Shown here piece after piece: positions 17,505-27,319 of a stretch of 56,313 bases of DNA. The DNA lies in NCBI GenBank assembly GCA_025458125.1, contig JALOTA010000007.1, forward strand, positions 1-56,313. Reading direction: 5' to 3'. How positions within the stretch are numbered: position 1 is the stretch's first letter; every line of letters starts with the position of its first letter. Position numbers and translations under genes: made by a program. The stretch comes from Hyphomicrobium sp. Lineage in GTDB: Bacteria > Pseudomonadota > Alphaproteobacteria > Rhizobiales > Hyphomicrobiaceae. Under the pieces are notes generated by a model that worked only from the letters and a program-made list of their open reading frames with translations, ran no database searches and was not told the DNA's origin.

Positions 17505-18947
17505 ATGCTTCCGATTGTTCCCGTCATCCTCTCTGGTGGTTCAGGAACACGCCTATGGCCGCTGTCGCGGTCGATGTATCCAAAACAATTCATTAACTTC
17601 TTCGGCGACCAGAGCGCCAGCCTTCTTGGCTCTACACTTGCCCGCCTCAAGCCCGACGCCGGCTTTTCCGCGCCGATCATCCTCTGCAACAACGACCACC
17701 GGTTTCTCGTCCAGGAAGAACTCGACCGCGCGCACTTGAAGGCTAAGTCAATCATTCTGGAGCCAGTCGCGCGGAATACGGCGGCCGCGATCACCGTTGC
17801 GGCACTGGCCGCCGTTCGCGAACAGCCGAATGCCATCCTCGTGGTCATGCCGTCCGACCATGCGATTGAAAAAGAGGATCGTTTCGCGGAAGCCGTCCGT
17901 CATGCCGCTGCGGTTGCCGCGGCAGGCAAGCTTGTCCTGTTCGGCATCACACCCGACAGCCCGCACACCGGCTACGGCTACATCAAGCGCGGCGCTGAAA
18001 TCGCCCAGTCCGGAGGAGCCTACGCAGTCGAGAGATTCTGCGAGAAGCCGGATTCGGATACCGCCGCCAAATATCTGGCTGAAGGCGGCTACTACTGGAA
18101 CAGCGGCATCTTCGTCTTGAATGCCTTGACGTTTCTCGACGAGGTCGCCCGATTGGATCCCGCCATCCTCGATGCGGCTCGTGGAGCATTTGCCAACGCG
18201 ACCGAAGATCTGGGTTTCCTGCGTTTGGACCGGGACCGCTTCTCCGAAAGCCCCAATATCTCCGTCGACTATGCAGTGATGGAAAAGACCACTGCAGCCG
18301 CGATGCTTCCCGTCGACATCGGCTGGAACGACGTCGGCTCGTGGTCATCGATCTGGGAGATTTCGCCAAAGGACCCGCACGGCAACTGCGCCAACGGAAG
18401 CGCTGTGCTGGAAGATACGTCCGACAGCTACGTGCGCTCCGAACGTGGGCTCGTTGCCACCCTCGGCGTCGAAAATCTCATCATCGTCGATACGCCCGAT
18501 GCCCTCCTCGTAGCTGACAAGGAGCGCGCGCAGGACGTCGGCAAAATCGTTGCAACCCTAAAACGAACGAAGCGCAAGGAGCAGGAACAGCACTTGCGCA
18601 ATTACCGGCCGTGGGGCTTCTTCGAAACCCTCAATCTCGGTCCACGCTTCCAGGTCAAACTTCTGCACGTCAAGCCCGGCGGCAAGCTATCCATGCAAAT
18701 GCATCACCACCGGTCGGAGCACTGGATTGTGGTACAGGGCACGGCGAAGGTCGTCATCGGAGATAATGAACAGCTCGTCCGCGAGAACGAGAGCGTCTAC
18801 ATCATCGCCACCCAGTGGCACCGTCTCGAGAACCCCGGCAAGGTTCCCCTCGAACTGATCGAGGTGCAGATCGGCACGTATCTAGGGGAAGACGACATCA
18901 TCCGCACGGACGACGTCTATCGCCGCGCTCCCGAGGAAACGAAGTGA
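17505..18947 (+). CDS. manC: Bifunctional mannose-1-phosphate guanylyltransferase / mannose-6-phosphate isomerase
   Basis: Type II PMI-GMP enzyme that supplies GDP-mannose for exopolysaccharide or LPS. The nucleotidyltransferase domain (about 1-340) starts with VILSGGSGTRLWPLSRSMYP and has the PKQF motif, VMPSDHAIE, RFCEKPD, YYWNSGIFV and DIGWNDVGSW. The C-terminal cupin isomerase domain (about 365-475) has RPWGFFETL, KPGGKLSMQMHHHRSEHWIV (metal-binding His) and YIIATQWHRLENPG. The 480-residue length is typical. AAGAGGT precedes the ATG. It stands alone and converges on creA, so transcription is probably independent of other sugar genes. Confidence 0.96.
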   Translation: MLPIVPVILSGGSGTRLWPLSRSMYPKQFINFFGDQSASLLGSTLARLKPDAGFSAPIILCNNDHRFLVQEELDRAHLKAKSIILEPVARNTAAAITVAALAAVREQPNAILVVMPSDHAIEKEDRFAEAVRHAAAVAAAGKLVLFGITPDSPHTGYGYIKRGAEIAQSGGAYAVERFCEKPDSDTAAKYLAEGGYYWNSGIFVLNALTFLDEVARLDPAILDAARGAFANATEDLGFLRLDRDRFSESPNISVDYAVMEKTTAAAMLPVDIGWNDVGSWSSIWEISPKDPHGNCANGSAVLEDTSDSYVRSERGLVATLGVENLIIVDTPDALLVADKERAQDVGKIVATLKRTKRKEQEQHLRNYRPWGFFETLNLGPRFQVKLLHVKPGGKLSMQMHHHRSEHWIVVQGTAKVVIGDNEQLVRENESVYIIATQWHRLENPGKVPLELIEVQIGTYLGEDDIIRTDDVYRRAPEETK

Positions 18948-18952
18948 GGTTG

Positions 18953-18972
18953 GCGCCGGCGCAAGCCGGCGC
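18953..18972. terminator. Hairpin between convergent manC and creA
   Basis: Perfect 8-bp inverted repeat GCGCCGGC/GCCGGCGC with a GCAA tetraloop, in the 32 bases between the two stop codons. No T-run on either side, so it could be a bidirectional, Rho-assisted terminator. Confidence 0.5.
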
Positions 18973-18979
18973 TGCCGCT

Positions 18980-19498
18980 TCAGCCTGAAATCCAGTCACT
19001 GCACTTTGCAGGAGCAGCCGTCTCTCCCCACGGCGCGATCGGGACGCTGGATGTCGAATTCTCCGGGCTGCCTTCGATGATCTTGTCCGTATAGACAAGG
19101 TACACGAGCACATTGCGCTGGTAGTCGCAGCCACGCACGATCTGCATCCGTTTGAAGAGGATCGACCGTCGCTGGCTGAAGACTTCTTCGCCCTGTTCGA
19201 GCTTGCGCTTGAACTTGATCGGACCGACCTGCCGGCACGACAGCGAGACATTTGACAGCTCTTCGGCGAGTCCTGCCCAACCAGCCCATCCACCCTTCTC
19301 AGGCGTGGTGAAATAGCACGTCACGCCTTCCACTTCGGGATCGTCGATCGCGAACGTGGCAAGCTTGGCGTCGGGAGCAAGCAGCTTCCAGACGGTGGTC
19401 TTCTTGAAAATCAGATCCGGTCCGTCGGCCAGAGCAGGCGAGGCGGCGAGCAGCGCGAGTGCCGGCGCGAGGATGCGAACGAGTGAAGAGAATGGCAT
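18980..19498 (-). CDS. creA: CreA family protein
   Basis: 172 residues from ATG 19498, starting with a signal peptide (LVRILAPALALLAASPALA). The mature region has the CreA pattern: FAIDDPEVEGVTCYFTTPEK, WAGLAEELSNVSLSCRQVGP, EEVFSQRRSILFKRMQIVR, DYQRNVLVYLVYTDKIIEGS and a terminal KCSDWISG. CreA is a conserved periplasmic protein of unknown function in proteobacteria. The conserved Cys in VTCYF and SCRQ may form a disulfide. A longer frame back to 19615 exists but the signal peptide and an AAAGGA site favour 19498. Confidence 0.9.
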   Translation of the reverse strand: MPFSSLVRILAPALALLAASPALADGPDLIFKKTTVWKLLAPDAKLATFAIDDPEVEGVTCYFTTPEKGGWAGWAGLAEELSNVSLSCRQVGPIKFKRKLEQGEEVFSQRRSILFKRMQIVRGCDYQRNVLVYLVYTDKIIEGSPENSTSSVPIAPWGETAAPAKCSDWISG

Positions 19499-19666
19499 GG
19501 CGACGGTGTCCTTTCCCGATGCTGGCTCAAGAGACGCGAAAGCGCCCCGGTAATCCGGAGCGCTTATGGCGAATCGTCTCGTCCAGTAAATGGGAACGCC
19601 GGGGCGATCCGTCAACGTCCCGCGATGGCGGCACGCGATCTCGCACCGGCCGGTCTGGTCGTATTC

Positions 19667-20206
19667 CTACTTCGGCGCGAGGACCATCACCATCTGACGG
19701 CCTTCGAACCTTGGTTCGCTCTCGACCTTGGCAACGGCCTCGGTCTCGGTCTTCACCCGGTTGAGAACTTCCATTCCCAGATGCTGGTGCGCCATCTCTC
19801 GTCCGCGAAACCGGAGAGTGATCTTGACCTTGTCACCCTCTTCGAAGAAACGCCGGATGGCCCGCATCTTCACGTCGTAATCGTGATCGTCGATGCCAGG
19901 CCGCATCTTGATCTCTTTGATCTCGACAATTTTTTGATTCTTGCGCGCTTCAGCCTGCTTCTTCTGCTCCTGGTACTTATACTTTCCGTAGTCCAGGATC
20001 TTGCAGACGGGCGGTTCTGCATCGGGGGAAATCTCGACGAGGTCTAATCCCGCGTCGGTCGCCCGTTGCAGCGCATCGAATTTGTTGACGACCCCGACGT
20101 TCTGGCCGTTTTCGTCGATAAGCCGTACTTCACGGGCCCGGATCTGATCGTTGATCTTGGGACCGGTTTGCTCGCGCGTCGGCGCGGCTCGCATGGGTTT
20201 GCGGAT
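19667..20206 (-). CDS. infC: Translation initiation factor IF-3 (probable ATC start)
   Basis: IF-3 binds the 30S subunit, blocks premature 50S joining and proofreads the start codon. The N-domain has [20 protein letters not shown] and [20 protein letters not shown]; the linker is basic; the C-domain has [20 protein letters not shown] and [18 protein letters not shown]. The likely start is the ATC codon at 20206-20204 (I-R-K-P-M-R-A-A-P), 8 bases after a strong GAGGAG (20215-20220); the first ATG (20194) is 4 codons in and badly spaced. Rare start codons on infC allow IF-3 to limit its own synthesis. rpmI and rplT are not adjacent. 179 residues with this start. Confidence 0.95.
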   Translation of the reverse strand: MRKPMRAAPTREQTGPKINDQIRAREVRLIDENGQNVGVVNKFDALQRATDAGLDLVEISPDAEPPVCKILDYGKYKYQEQKKQAEARKNQKIVEIKEIKMRPGIDDHDYDVKMRAIRRFFEEGDKVKITLRFRGREMAHQHLGMEVLNRVKTETEAVAKVESEPRFEGRQMVMVLAPK

Positions 20207-20358
20207 GGGTCGAACTCCTCTTGCTGTTGCAGTGCCCGTAGCTTTGAACCGGGTCAGGCGATTGAGACTGGCATCAGACTGCCCCACCCGGCCGGTGGGG
20301 CGGAGAATTGGGAAGAAAGCGTTGCAAGTCAAGCGCTCCAAAGACCCTACAACCAGAC

Positions 20359-21573
20359 TTAACCATCGTTTTTTGGGTGCGCGGCAACGTAACGGGCCGC
20401 AAGACCGGGTCCGAGCAGCTCGTCATAGACGCAAAGTGTTCGAAAACGCATCTGCCAGAGCGAAAAAGCGGACAGAGCGTGAGCCCGCGACCGGGCGGCC
20501 AAGTCCTGCCGGGTCGACGGATCAAGGCTCAAAGCCTGCGAAAGAGCGTCCGCGAGGATACCGGCGTCGCCCGGGGGGACCAGCCAGCCCGTCATGGATT
20601 GCGGCCCGTGCTCGGGGGGAGACAGGACGGTCTCGGGCGGCGCCCCGATCCGGGTGGCGATGACCGGACATCCCATCGCCTGGCTCTCCACCGCCGTTCG
20701 TCCGAACGCCTCCGGTTCCACAGATGCCACGATTGACGCTGCCGCCACGCGATACGCCGCCGGCATATCGCTGACATGCCCGACGAGACGAACGCGGTCT
20801 TGAAGACCTCCCGCCGCAATTGCCGCCCTTAACCCCGCAGCATACGCCTCCCGCCCCTGCGCATCGCCCGCCAGAATGACGATACCGTCGAGCCGGCCTT
20901 GTTCATGGAGGCGACGCGCGGCCTCCACCACGACATGCTGGCCCTTCCAGTTCGTCAGCCGGGCTGCATGAAGGATGACGCGGTCGTCCGGCCGGACTCC
21001 CCACTCGCTCCTCAGGCGCTCCACCCGGTCCTCACTCACCTTGTCCGGAGCGAACACGGAGCAATCGACGCCACGATGGATGACCCGGATCCTGTCGTCG
21101 GGCGTCCCATACCGCGCGCGAACGAGATCGCGCGTGTAATTCGAATTGGCGATTACAAGATCGCCGCGCGCCATTACGCCGTTATAGAAACGCTTCGCCG
21201 CGGACTTCTCGTTATATGCCCCATGGTACGTTGTCACGAACCGGCAGCCGCTCCGCCGCGCCGCGAGCAAAGCGCTCCAAGCCGGCGCCCGGCTTCGGGC
21301 ATGAATAATGTCGGCACTTTCTTCCTTCGCGATCTTTGCGATCGTTGCGGCGTTGGACCAGAGCTTTACAGGGTTCTTGGTCGCAGCCGGAAAAATCCTG
21401 ACGTCGGCCCCGGTCGCCTTGAGCCGGTCGAGCATCCGGCCCCCCTCGGTCAATACGATGGCCCTTCCCCCGGCCGCGATGACCGCTTCGGCGATCTCGA
21501 TCGTCGACAGTTCGGCCCCACCCGTATCGAGCTCGGGTATGATTTGCAGTATGGTCGGGGCACGAGGGGCCAA
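20359..21573 (-). CDS. Family 4 glycosyltransferase
   Basis: 404 residues; GT-B fold. Start is TTG 21573 with GGAG 8 bases upstream. The N-terminal domain has [18 protein letters not shown] (GGAE acceptor-side loop) and [13 protein letters not shown]. The C-terminal domain has [20 protein letters not shown] and the E-x7-E catalytic/donor motif in [20 protein letters not shown], characteristic of GT4 retaining enzymes. It probably adds a sugar to LPS or another surface glycan. The donor cannot be read from sequence. It is divergent from the hydrolase gene with 46 bases between starts. Confidence 0.9.
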   Translation of the reverse strand: MAPRAPTILQIIPELDTGGAELSTIEIAEAVIAAGGRAIVLTEGGRMLDRLKATGADVRIFPAATKNPVKLWSNAATIAKIAKEESADIIHARSRAPAWSALLAARRSGCRFVTTYHGAYNEKSAAKRFYNGVMARGDLVIANSNYTRDLVRARYGTPDDRIRVIHRGVDCSVFAPDKVSEDRVERLRSEWGVRPDDRVILHAARLTNWKGQHVVVEAARRLHEQGRLDGIVILAGDAQGREAYAAGLRAAIAAGGLQDRVRLVGHVSDMPAAYRVAAASIVASVEPEAFGRTAVESQAMGCPVIATRIGAPPETVLSPPEHGPQSMTGWLVPPGDAGILADALSQALSLDPSTRQDLAARSRAHALSAFSLWQMRFRTLCVYDELLGPGLAARYVAAHPKNDG

Positions 21574-21619
21574 GGCGGATGCTCCAGACAGTCTTCAAGA
21601 GGTGGCAGGCACTCATAGG

Positions 21620-22429
21620 ATGACGGGACGCGAACCGCAATTCATCGAAGTCGGCACGGGCGACGACCGCCGCCGCATCGCCTACCGGAGGGACGCTTGT
21701 GCGCCGGGACAAAACCCGCGGCCTGGCCTTATGTGGCTGGCTGGCTTGAAGTCTGACATGGAGAGCACGAAGGCGACCGCGTTGGCGCAATATGCCGCCG
21801 CCAATGGTATCGACTGCGTGCGTTTCGATTATTCCGGGCATGGCCTCTCCGATGGCCCATTCGAGAAGGGCACCATCGGCAGGTGGCTCGAAGAAGCCGA
21901 AGCCGTGTTCAAGACAGTTGCCCCTGGCCCGCGCATTCTCGTCGGATCGAGCACCGGCGGACACATTGCACTCTTGCTGCTGAAACGTTTTCTGGCGCAG
22001 GACCCCGGCGAAGCGCGCAGGATCCGGGCACTGGTTCTGATCGCTCCCGCCTGGGATCTCACGGAAGAACTTATGTGGAAGCGATTTCCTGAGGACGCGC
22101 GACAGTCGATCCTCACAACCGGACTTTATCTGCAGCCTTCCAACTATGGCGAACCCTACGTGATCACGCGGCAGTTCATTGAGGAAGGCCGGCGCCATCT
22201 CCTGGCAAGACAGCCCTTCGACCCCGGCCGGCCTGTTCTCATTCTACAGGGGCTTCAGGACCCGGATGTTCCAGCAAGCCACGTCCGGGAACTCGAAAGG
22301 TTCCTCATCGGCGGTCACGTCCGCATTACGGAAGTGCCCGACGGCGACCATCGCCTGTCCCGCCCGGAGGACATCGCCCGCCTCTTTGCATTGATCGAGC
22401 AGGCGTCGAGCGTAGCACCTAGCGGCTGA
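21620..22429 (+). CDS. Alpha/beta-hydrolase (serine esterase type)
   Basis: 269 residues. Landmarks: GLMWLAGLKSDMESTKATAL (oxyanion-hole region), CVRFDYSGHGLSDGPFEKGT, and the nucleophile elbow ILVGSSTGGHIALLLL (Ser of G-S-S-T-G). The Asp candidate is in LQGLQDPDVPASHV and the His in VPDGDHRLSRPED near the end, so the triad is complete. The pattern resembles ABHD10/YqiA-like thioesterases; the substrate is unknown. ATG 21620 is chosen; an upstream in-frame ATG would overlap the divergent glycosyltransferase. It converges on the next gene, overlapping it by 11 bases. Confidence 0.85.
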   Translation: MTGREPQFIEVGTGDDRRRIAYRRDACAPGQNPRPGLMWLAGLKSDMESTKATALAQYAAANGIDCVRFDYSGHGLSDGPFEKGTIGRWLEEAEAVFKTVAPGPRILVGSSTGGHIALLLLKRFLAQDPGEARRIRALVLIAPAWDLTEELMWKRFPEDARQSILTTGLYLQPSNYGEPYVITRQFIEEGRRHLLARQPFDPGRPVLILQGLQDPDVPASHVRELERFLIGGHVRITEVPDGDHRLSRPEDIARLFALIEQASSVAPSG

Positions 22430-23495
22430 CTGCGGCCTCACGCAGCGGCGTGACCAAGAGACCTCGCAGCACGGCGGCCTCCAAAGACTGCGGCCCTGCC
22501 TCCTGCGCAATGCCCTCCGGCACGATCCATGCGCGATATCCCGGGGCAACGACCATCCGGCCGCAGGAAAGCCGGCCCGCAACAACGTGGCAGGACGTGT
22601 CGCCCGAAACCGTGCGCGGTTCGCGACGGTCATGCACGAGCACCTTCAGATCGATGGGTTGGATCGTCGGATAAGGTCCGGCGAGCGTCACGCCGCGGAA
22701 GACACAACCGAGCTTGCCACGGCATGCGCCAGCGCGCTGGCCGAACGTATTCCCCGGCCCGAGCGCACGGCGCATCTCCATCATGCTTGCAGGCGCACCC
22801 GCGCCGTTGGAAACGAAGCACGTCAGGCCCGCGCACACGACCGGATCGGCCGACTTGTTGAACCGGCGAATGCCTTTCTTGCCCGGTTCCATGACGAGCA
22901 GGATGGTCACCCGCGGATCTGTTGCCTGAAGCGCGGACGGCGGGACGGCGGCGGGCCGGCCGAGCGCCATCGGAGGTGGCAGCGTTTCGGGGTCTTTCGC
23001 CGCAGTTCCCACAGGCGCCGAGTCGCGTGGTCTGTCAGACACGCTCACCGGCTCTTGCGGGGGCCTGATCACCAGCGGCGATCCCGGTTTTCCGGTCGCC
23101 GGCGTTACCGACTTGTCCTGCGAGGTGAGGGCCGGCTTGAAAGTCCTTTGCGAGGTTTCTTCCACAGGGGAAGGTGCAGATCTAGCCTGCCGTGCCTCTT
23201 CCGCGCGCTTCAGCTTTTCCGAAAGCGCCCGTGCCTCGGCTTCACGTTGCGCTTCCAGATCTCTCTGACGCGCCTCCGACTCGATCTTCTGCCGCTGATC
23301 GGCATCCGCTCGTTCCAACGCCTCCCGGCGCGCCCGCTCGAGCATGTCCTGCTCGTAACTGCCGGCTGCTCCGCCCGGCTTAGCCGCAGGCTCGGCGAAC
23401 CTGTTGGCGATGTCGTCTGCCGGACTTTGCGCAAAAACCGCAAACGAGAACGATAAACCTACAACACCCACGAACGCAGCCAATCGGCACCGCAT
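22419..23495 (-). CDS. Secreted coiled-coil protein of unknown function
   Basis: 358 residues from ATG 23495, with a signal peptide (CRLAAFVGVVGLSFSFAVFA). Region about 40-120 is a charged helix/coiled coil (LERARREALERADADQRQ and so on); about 120-210 is Pro/Ser-rich linker; the C-terminal 150 residues form a Cys-containing globular domain with VCAGLTCFVSNGAGAP, CRGKLGCVFRGV, DTSCHVVAGRLSC and APGYRAWIVPEG. Six Cys in pairs suggest disulfides in the periplasm. No catalytic motif. The last codons overlap the convergent hydrolase gene by 11 bases. Confidence 0.7.
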   Translation of the reverse strand: MRCRLAAFVGVVGLSFSFAVFAQSPADDIANRFAEPAAKPGGAAGSYEQDMLERARREALERADADQRQKIESEARQRDLEAQREAEARALSEKLKRAEEARQARSAPSPVEETSQRTFKPALTSQDKSVTPATGKPGSPLVIRPPQEPVSVSDRPRDSAPVGTAAKDPETLPPPMALGRPAAVPPSALQATDPRVTILLVMEPGKKGIRRFNKSADPVVCAGLTCFVSNGAGAPASMMEMRRALGPGNTFGQRAGACRGKLGCVFRGVTLAGPYPTIQPIDLKVLVHDRREPRTVSGDTSCHVVAGRLSCGRMVVAPGYRAWIVPEGIAQEAGPQSLEAAVLRGLLVTPLREAAVSR

Positions 23496-23597
23496 AGCCC
23501 GCCACCCGTCGTCACGAATGCAACCACACATTCCGCTTCAATTCAGGCAGGAAAGCGGATGGCGTCTGAATGGCAGCTGAATGAATGACGGTCGCCG

Positions 23598-24482
23598 TCA
23601 GGCCGATGCGGCAGCGATGGCGGCAAGCCCCTCGCGGTACGTCGGAAAATCCAGTTCGACGCCGAGGCCGGTTTTGATCCGGTCGTTACGCACGCGCTTG
23701 TTCTCTGCATAAAAACTACGTGCCATTTCGGAGAGTGCGGCGTCCTCGAAGGCGATCTCGATGGGAGGCGGCAAGCCCAGAAGCTGGGCGGCATAGGCAT
23801 TGACGTCCTGCGGCGGCGCCGGTTCGTCGTCAGTCACGTTGTAGATGGCGTGAACATGTGGACGCGACATCGCCGCAAGAAGAACGCGCGCAATGTCGTG
23901 GACATGGATGCGATTGAAAACCTGATCCTTCTTCACGATCGATCGCAACATTCCGCTTTTAAAGCTGTCGATTGCACTGCTGCCAGGTCCATAGATTCCA
24001 GCCAGACGGAATATTTCGACCCGCTTGCCCGACGCGCGGCCGAAATCGAGCCATTGCTGTTCTGCAAGGGCCCGGCGGCGTGACCGGTCAGACGACGGCG
24101 TGGCCGGCGTCGTCTCATCGACCCATCCTCCCGAGTGATCGCCGTAAACCCCTATCGTGGAGAGATAGCCGATCCAATCGGCATTCGATGCTGCAATATC
24201 GTCCGCGTGATAGCGCAGAACGGGATCTCCGCCGGCATCGGGCGGAGCGGAAATCAGGATATGGGAAGCGCGGCGAGCCGCGGGACCCGCACCCTGGCTA
24301 GGCCCCGATCCGGCCCCGGCGCTCAGACCATCGAACACATAACCCATGTAGCCGAGGTCTTGGATGCGCTCCACGCCATCCGGCGTCCGGGCCGTACCAG
24401 CGATGTGCCAGCCCTCCTCTTCCAGCATCGCAGCAAGGTGCTTCGCGCTGTAGCCGAGACCGAAACAGAACAAGGTCGCCAT
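23598..24482 (-). CDS. NAD-dependent epimerase/dehydratase-like extended SDR (YeeZ type)
   Basis: 294 residues. The start at 24482 opens with TLFCFGLGYSAKHLAAML, the G-x-G-x-x-A version of the Rossmann motif seen in YeeZ-like atypical SDRs. WIGYLSTIGVYGDHSGGWVD carries the Ser and Tyr region, and FRLAGIYGPGSSAIDSF is the nucleotide-sugar epimerase-like block. The classical YxxxK is replaced here (GVYGDHSG), so the catalytic mechanism is uncertain. Its ATG overlaps the queG stop codon (ATGG/TGA junction at 24482), implying translational coupling to queG. Confidence 0.8.
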   Translation of the reverse strand: MATLFCFGLGYSAKHLAAMLEEEGWHIAGTARTPDGVERIQDLGYMGYVFDGLSAGAGSGPSQGAGPAARRASHILISAPPDAGGDPVLRYHADDIAASNADWIGYLSTIGVYGDHSGGWVDETTPATPSSDRSRRRALAEQQWLDFGRASGKRVEIFRLAGIYGPGSSAIDSFKSGMLRSIVKKDQVFNRIHVHDIARVLLAAMSRPHVHAIYNVTDDEPAPPQDVNAYAAQLLGLPPPIEIAFEDAALSEMARSFYAENKRVRNDRIKTGLGVELDFPTYREGLAAIAAASA

Positions 24483-25636
24483 TAGGTCGTCTCCGTCATC
24501 CATTCGGCCCGAACGCCCGGGTCGCGCTCCGCTTCGTACCGGCCGGAACGCTCATGCTGAAACATTTCCTCCGAGGCAAGCCGCGATAAAGCCCAAACCG
24601 CCATACCGCGGACAAGAGGCGACGCATCGTCGAGGAGAGGTCGAACCTTGCCGAGCAGCGTCTGGTCGTCCGAATTCCCCGCAGCAATCAGAACATTTCG
24701 CACGAACCGGTCGCGCCCGGTCCGCTTCACCGGCGTCCCGGCAAAGCGCGCCCGAAATTGGTCATCCGTCAGCGTCAGCAATTCTGCGATTGGCGGATTG
24801 GCCGCTTCCGATCGCGCCGCGAAGCGAATTTCAGAGGCTTCGGCGGCAAATTTGTTCCATGGGCACACGGCCAGACAGTCGTCGCAGCCGAAGATTCGAT
24901 TGCCGATCGCAGTCCGGAACTCTTGCCCAATCTGACCCTTGTGTTCGATCGTGAGATAGGCGATGCAGCGCCGCGCATCGAGCTGATAGGGCGCCGGAAA
25001 TGCCGCTGTCGGGCAGATATCGAGACAGCGACGGCACGAGCCGCAATGGTCGGCTTCCGGCTCATCGGGGTCTAGTTCAGCGGTCGTCAGCAGGGCGCCC
25101 AGGAACAGCCATGAGCCATGCACGCGCGAGACGAGGTTGGTATGCTTTCCCTGCCAGCCAAGACCGGCGAGCGCGGCCAAAGGTTTTTCCATGAGAGGTG
25201 CCGTATCCACAAACACCTTCACGTCGCCGGACGTGATCGCGACCACTTCGCGCGCCAGGTGCTTGAGCTTGGGCTTGAGGATCTCGTGATAGTCCTTGCC
25301 TTGCGCGTAGACCGAAATAATCCCGAGATCGCGTTGGCCTAAGGCGTCCATCGGATCGCGCGGCGGCGCGTAGCTCATCGCCACCATGACCGCGCTTCTC
25401 GCCTCGGGCCACAGCACGAGCGGATCGCCACGCCGGTCGGCTGTCAACTCCATCCACTCCATATCGCCATGCCGGCCGGCATCGAGGAAAGCTCTGAGGC
25501 GCGTGGCCTGCGGACCGCCGGCCTCCATGCGCGCGAACCCGACCGTATCGAAGCCCAGACCGATGGCATGTTCCCGTATCCGCTTACCTGCAGATGCCAA
25601 CGAACTGTCCTTGGATACGCTTTGCGGCGGGCGCAT
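24482..25636 (-). CDS. queG: Epoxyqueuosine reductase QueG
   Basis: Cobalamin- and Fe-S-dependent enzyme that reduces epoxyqueuosine to queuosine in the anticodon of GUN tRNAs. 384 residues, family length. The N-terminal catalytic domain has VAMSYAPPRDP, ISVYAQGKDYH and VFVDTAPLMEKPLAALAG. The ferredoxin part has HCGSCRRCLDICPT (C-x2-C-x2-C-x3-C) and then CDDCLAVCPWNKF, giving two [4Fe-4S] sites. A HEAT-like C-terminus follows (LVRGMAVWALSRL). The cobalamin-processing pduO-type gene is in the same window (54 kb). Confidence 0.96.
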   Translation of the reverse strand: MRPPQSVSKDSSLASAGKRIREHAIGLGFDTVGFARMEAGGPQATRLRAFLDAGRHGDMEWMELTADRRGDPLVLWPEARSAVMVAMSYAPPRDPMDALGQRDLGIISVYAQGKDYHEILKPKLKHLAREVVAITSGDVKVFVDTAPLMEKPLAALAGLGWQGKHTNLVSRVHGSWLFLGALLTTAELDPDEPEADHCGSCRRCLDICPTAAFPAPYQLDARRCIAYLTIEHKGQIGQEFRTAIGNRIFGCDDCLAVCPWNKFAAEASEIRFAARSEAANPPIAELLTLTDDQFRARFAGTPVKRTGRDRFVRNVLIAAGNSDDQTLLGKVRPLLDDASPLVRGMAVWALSRLASEEMFQHERSGRYEAERDPGVRAEWMTETT

Positions 25637-25645
25637 CTCGTCGCC

Positions 25646-26335
25646 TCAGAAGTCGAGATCGGTATAGCTGGGATGCGGCGGCAATACCGACAACCTGTCC
25701 GTCAATAGACTGCGGAATGCCGGACGCGACTTCAACCGCATGTACCAGCTCTTCGCGGAAGGATGCTGTTCCCAGTCGATATCTCCGAGATAATCGACGA
25801 CCGATAGCTGGCCGGCAGCCGCCATGTCGGCGAAACTCAGCCGCGGCCCGGCGAGCCAGTCCCGCGTGTGCGCCAGATGATCGACATAGCGCAGATGGTA
25901 TTTGAGGTTGTGCCGGACGGCCCTCAACGTCTCGGCATTCGGCGGGACGCCGTGAGCCGGAGCCAGGAGACTTATAACCTTGGTTTCGATCAGGTCCCGG
26001 GCAACCTCCCTCTCGAACTTGTTCAAAAACCAATCGACCAGACGCCTGATCTCTGCCCGTTCGAAGGCGGACCCCGGGAACAGTCCGCCGGCGTCGCTGG
26101 TCTGCGCCAACCCGAGCTCATTCAGGTACTCGCTGATGGCATAGGCGCCGGCCACCGGAGTGTCCTCTGGCGGGACAAGTACAGGCAACTCACCCGACGG
26201 ATTTATGTCCAGAAGGTCCTCGGACCATGCCCACGGGGTTTCCTCGACCAGATCGACTTTCTGGCCGAGTTCCGCCAAGGCAATCCGGACGGCTCGGCTT
26301 CGCGGACAAAAGGGATAGTGGATGAGAACAGTCAT
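25646..26335 (-). CDS. Glutathione S-transferase family protein
   Basis: 229 residues from ATG 26335. The thioredoxin-like N-domain has VLIHYPFCPRSRAVRIALAE with Cys-Pro-x-Ser at the active-site position, LLDINPSGELPVLV (cis-Pro loop) and AISEYLNELG (Glu/Ser binding gamma-Glu of glutathione). The all-helical C-domain has WLAGPRLSFADMAAAGQLSVVDYLGD, the N-capping box and conserved Asp. Substrate unknown; beta/omega-like by the Cys-containing active site. Lies 9 bases before queG on the same strand, so probably co-transcribed. Confidence 0.9.
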   Translation of the reverse strand: MTVLIHYPFCPRSRAVRIALAELGQKVDLVEETPWAWSEDLLDINPSGELPVLVPPEDTPVAGAYAISEYLNELGLAQTSDAGGLFPGSAFERAEIRRLVDWFLNKFEREVARDLIETKVISLLAPAHGVPPNAETLRAVRHNLKYHLRYVDHLAHTRDWLAGPRLSFADMAAAGQLSVVDYLGDIDWEQHPSAKSWYMRLKSRPAFRSLLTDRLSVLPPHPSYTDLDF

Positions 26336-26504
26336 AGCCGTCAGTGACGCGTGCGTTCCCGGTTGATGCCACACGATCTACGCGAATCCGCAATACTTGT
26401 CGTGCTTATTGCGTCAGGTGGGACGGCCGCACGGCTGTCCGTACCGCTCCGGACGGTTGGACCGGACCCGTCACGCTACCACGCCACCAGAAGGTTCGAC
26501 ACAA

Positions 26505-27302
26505 ATGGAATCTTGGCAGGCCATACTGCTCGGCGTCATCGAAGGTTTGACCGAATTCCTGCCGGTCTCGTCCACCGCCCATGTTCTCCTGGCCGGACAC
26601 TTCCTCGGCGTGCGCTCACCCGGCCGCGCCTTCGAGGTGCTCATTCAGCTTGGCGCCGTTCTGGCGATTCTCGCGGTCTACTTCGGCAAGCTCTGGAAAA
26701 CGGCGACAGACCTGCCGTTCGATCCGAAGGCCCGGCGCTTTGCGCTGTCGGTGCTGATCGCCTTCCTGCCGGCCGCAGTTGCCGGCGCCGCACTGCATGG
26801 CTTCATCAAGGGCGTCCTGTTCGAAACTCCCGCGCTCATCTGCGTCATGCTCATCCTCGGCGGCTTCGTGCTCCTCGCAGCCGACCGGTTCGCAATCGAA
26901 CCCCGCTATACCGATGCCATGGCCTTCCCTCCGGCCATGTCCTTCAAGATCGGCCTGTTTCAGACCCTGGCCATGATGCCGGGCGTCTCTCGCTCGGGCG
27001 CAACGATCATTGGTGGACTTCTACTCGGCGCCGATAAGCGTGCCGCGGCCGAGTTCAGCTTCTTTCTGGCCATACCCACAATGGCAGGAGCCTTCGTCTT
27101 CGACCTTTACAAGAACTGGCAGACGATGGACCTGTCCAACGCAACGCCGATCTTGATCGGCTTTGTCACCGCATTCGTTTCGGCACTGGTGGTCGTTCGC
27201 ACGCTTTTGGAATTTGTCAGCCGGCATGGCTACGCTCCGTTCGGCTGGTGGCGTATCGTTATAGGAGCCGCCGGTCTGGCAGCCCTGAGTGCCGGTTATT
27301 GA
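26505..27302 (+). CDS. uppP: Undecaprenyl-diphosphatase UppP/BacA
   Basis: Integral membrane enzyme that dephosphorylates undecaprenyl diphosphate to recycle the lipid carrier for peptidoglycan and surface polysaccharides; overexpression gives bacitracin resistance in known cases. 265 residues from ATG 26505; about seven transmembrane helices. Signatures: [19 protein letters not shown] with the catalytic Glu, and [15 protein letters not shown] (the Ser/Arg motif). An N-terminal extension to 26397 is not typical. It converges on ptsN with 17 bases between stops. Confidence 0.96.
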   Translation: MESWQAILLGVIEGLTEFLPVSSTAHVLLAGHFLGVRSPGRAFEVLIQLGAVLAILAVYFGKLWKTATDLPFDPKARRFALSVLIAFLPAAVAGAALHGFIKGVLFETPALICVMLILGGFVLLAADRFAIEPRYTDAMAFPPAMSFKIGLFQTLAMMPGVSRSGATIIGGLLLGADKRAAAEFSFFLAIPTMAGAFVFDLYKNWQTMDLSNATPILIGFVTAFVSALVVVRTLLEFVSRHGYAPFGWWRIVIGAAGLAALSAGY

Positions 27303-27319
27303 GCGTAGAGCCCCGCCGC

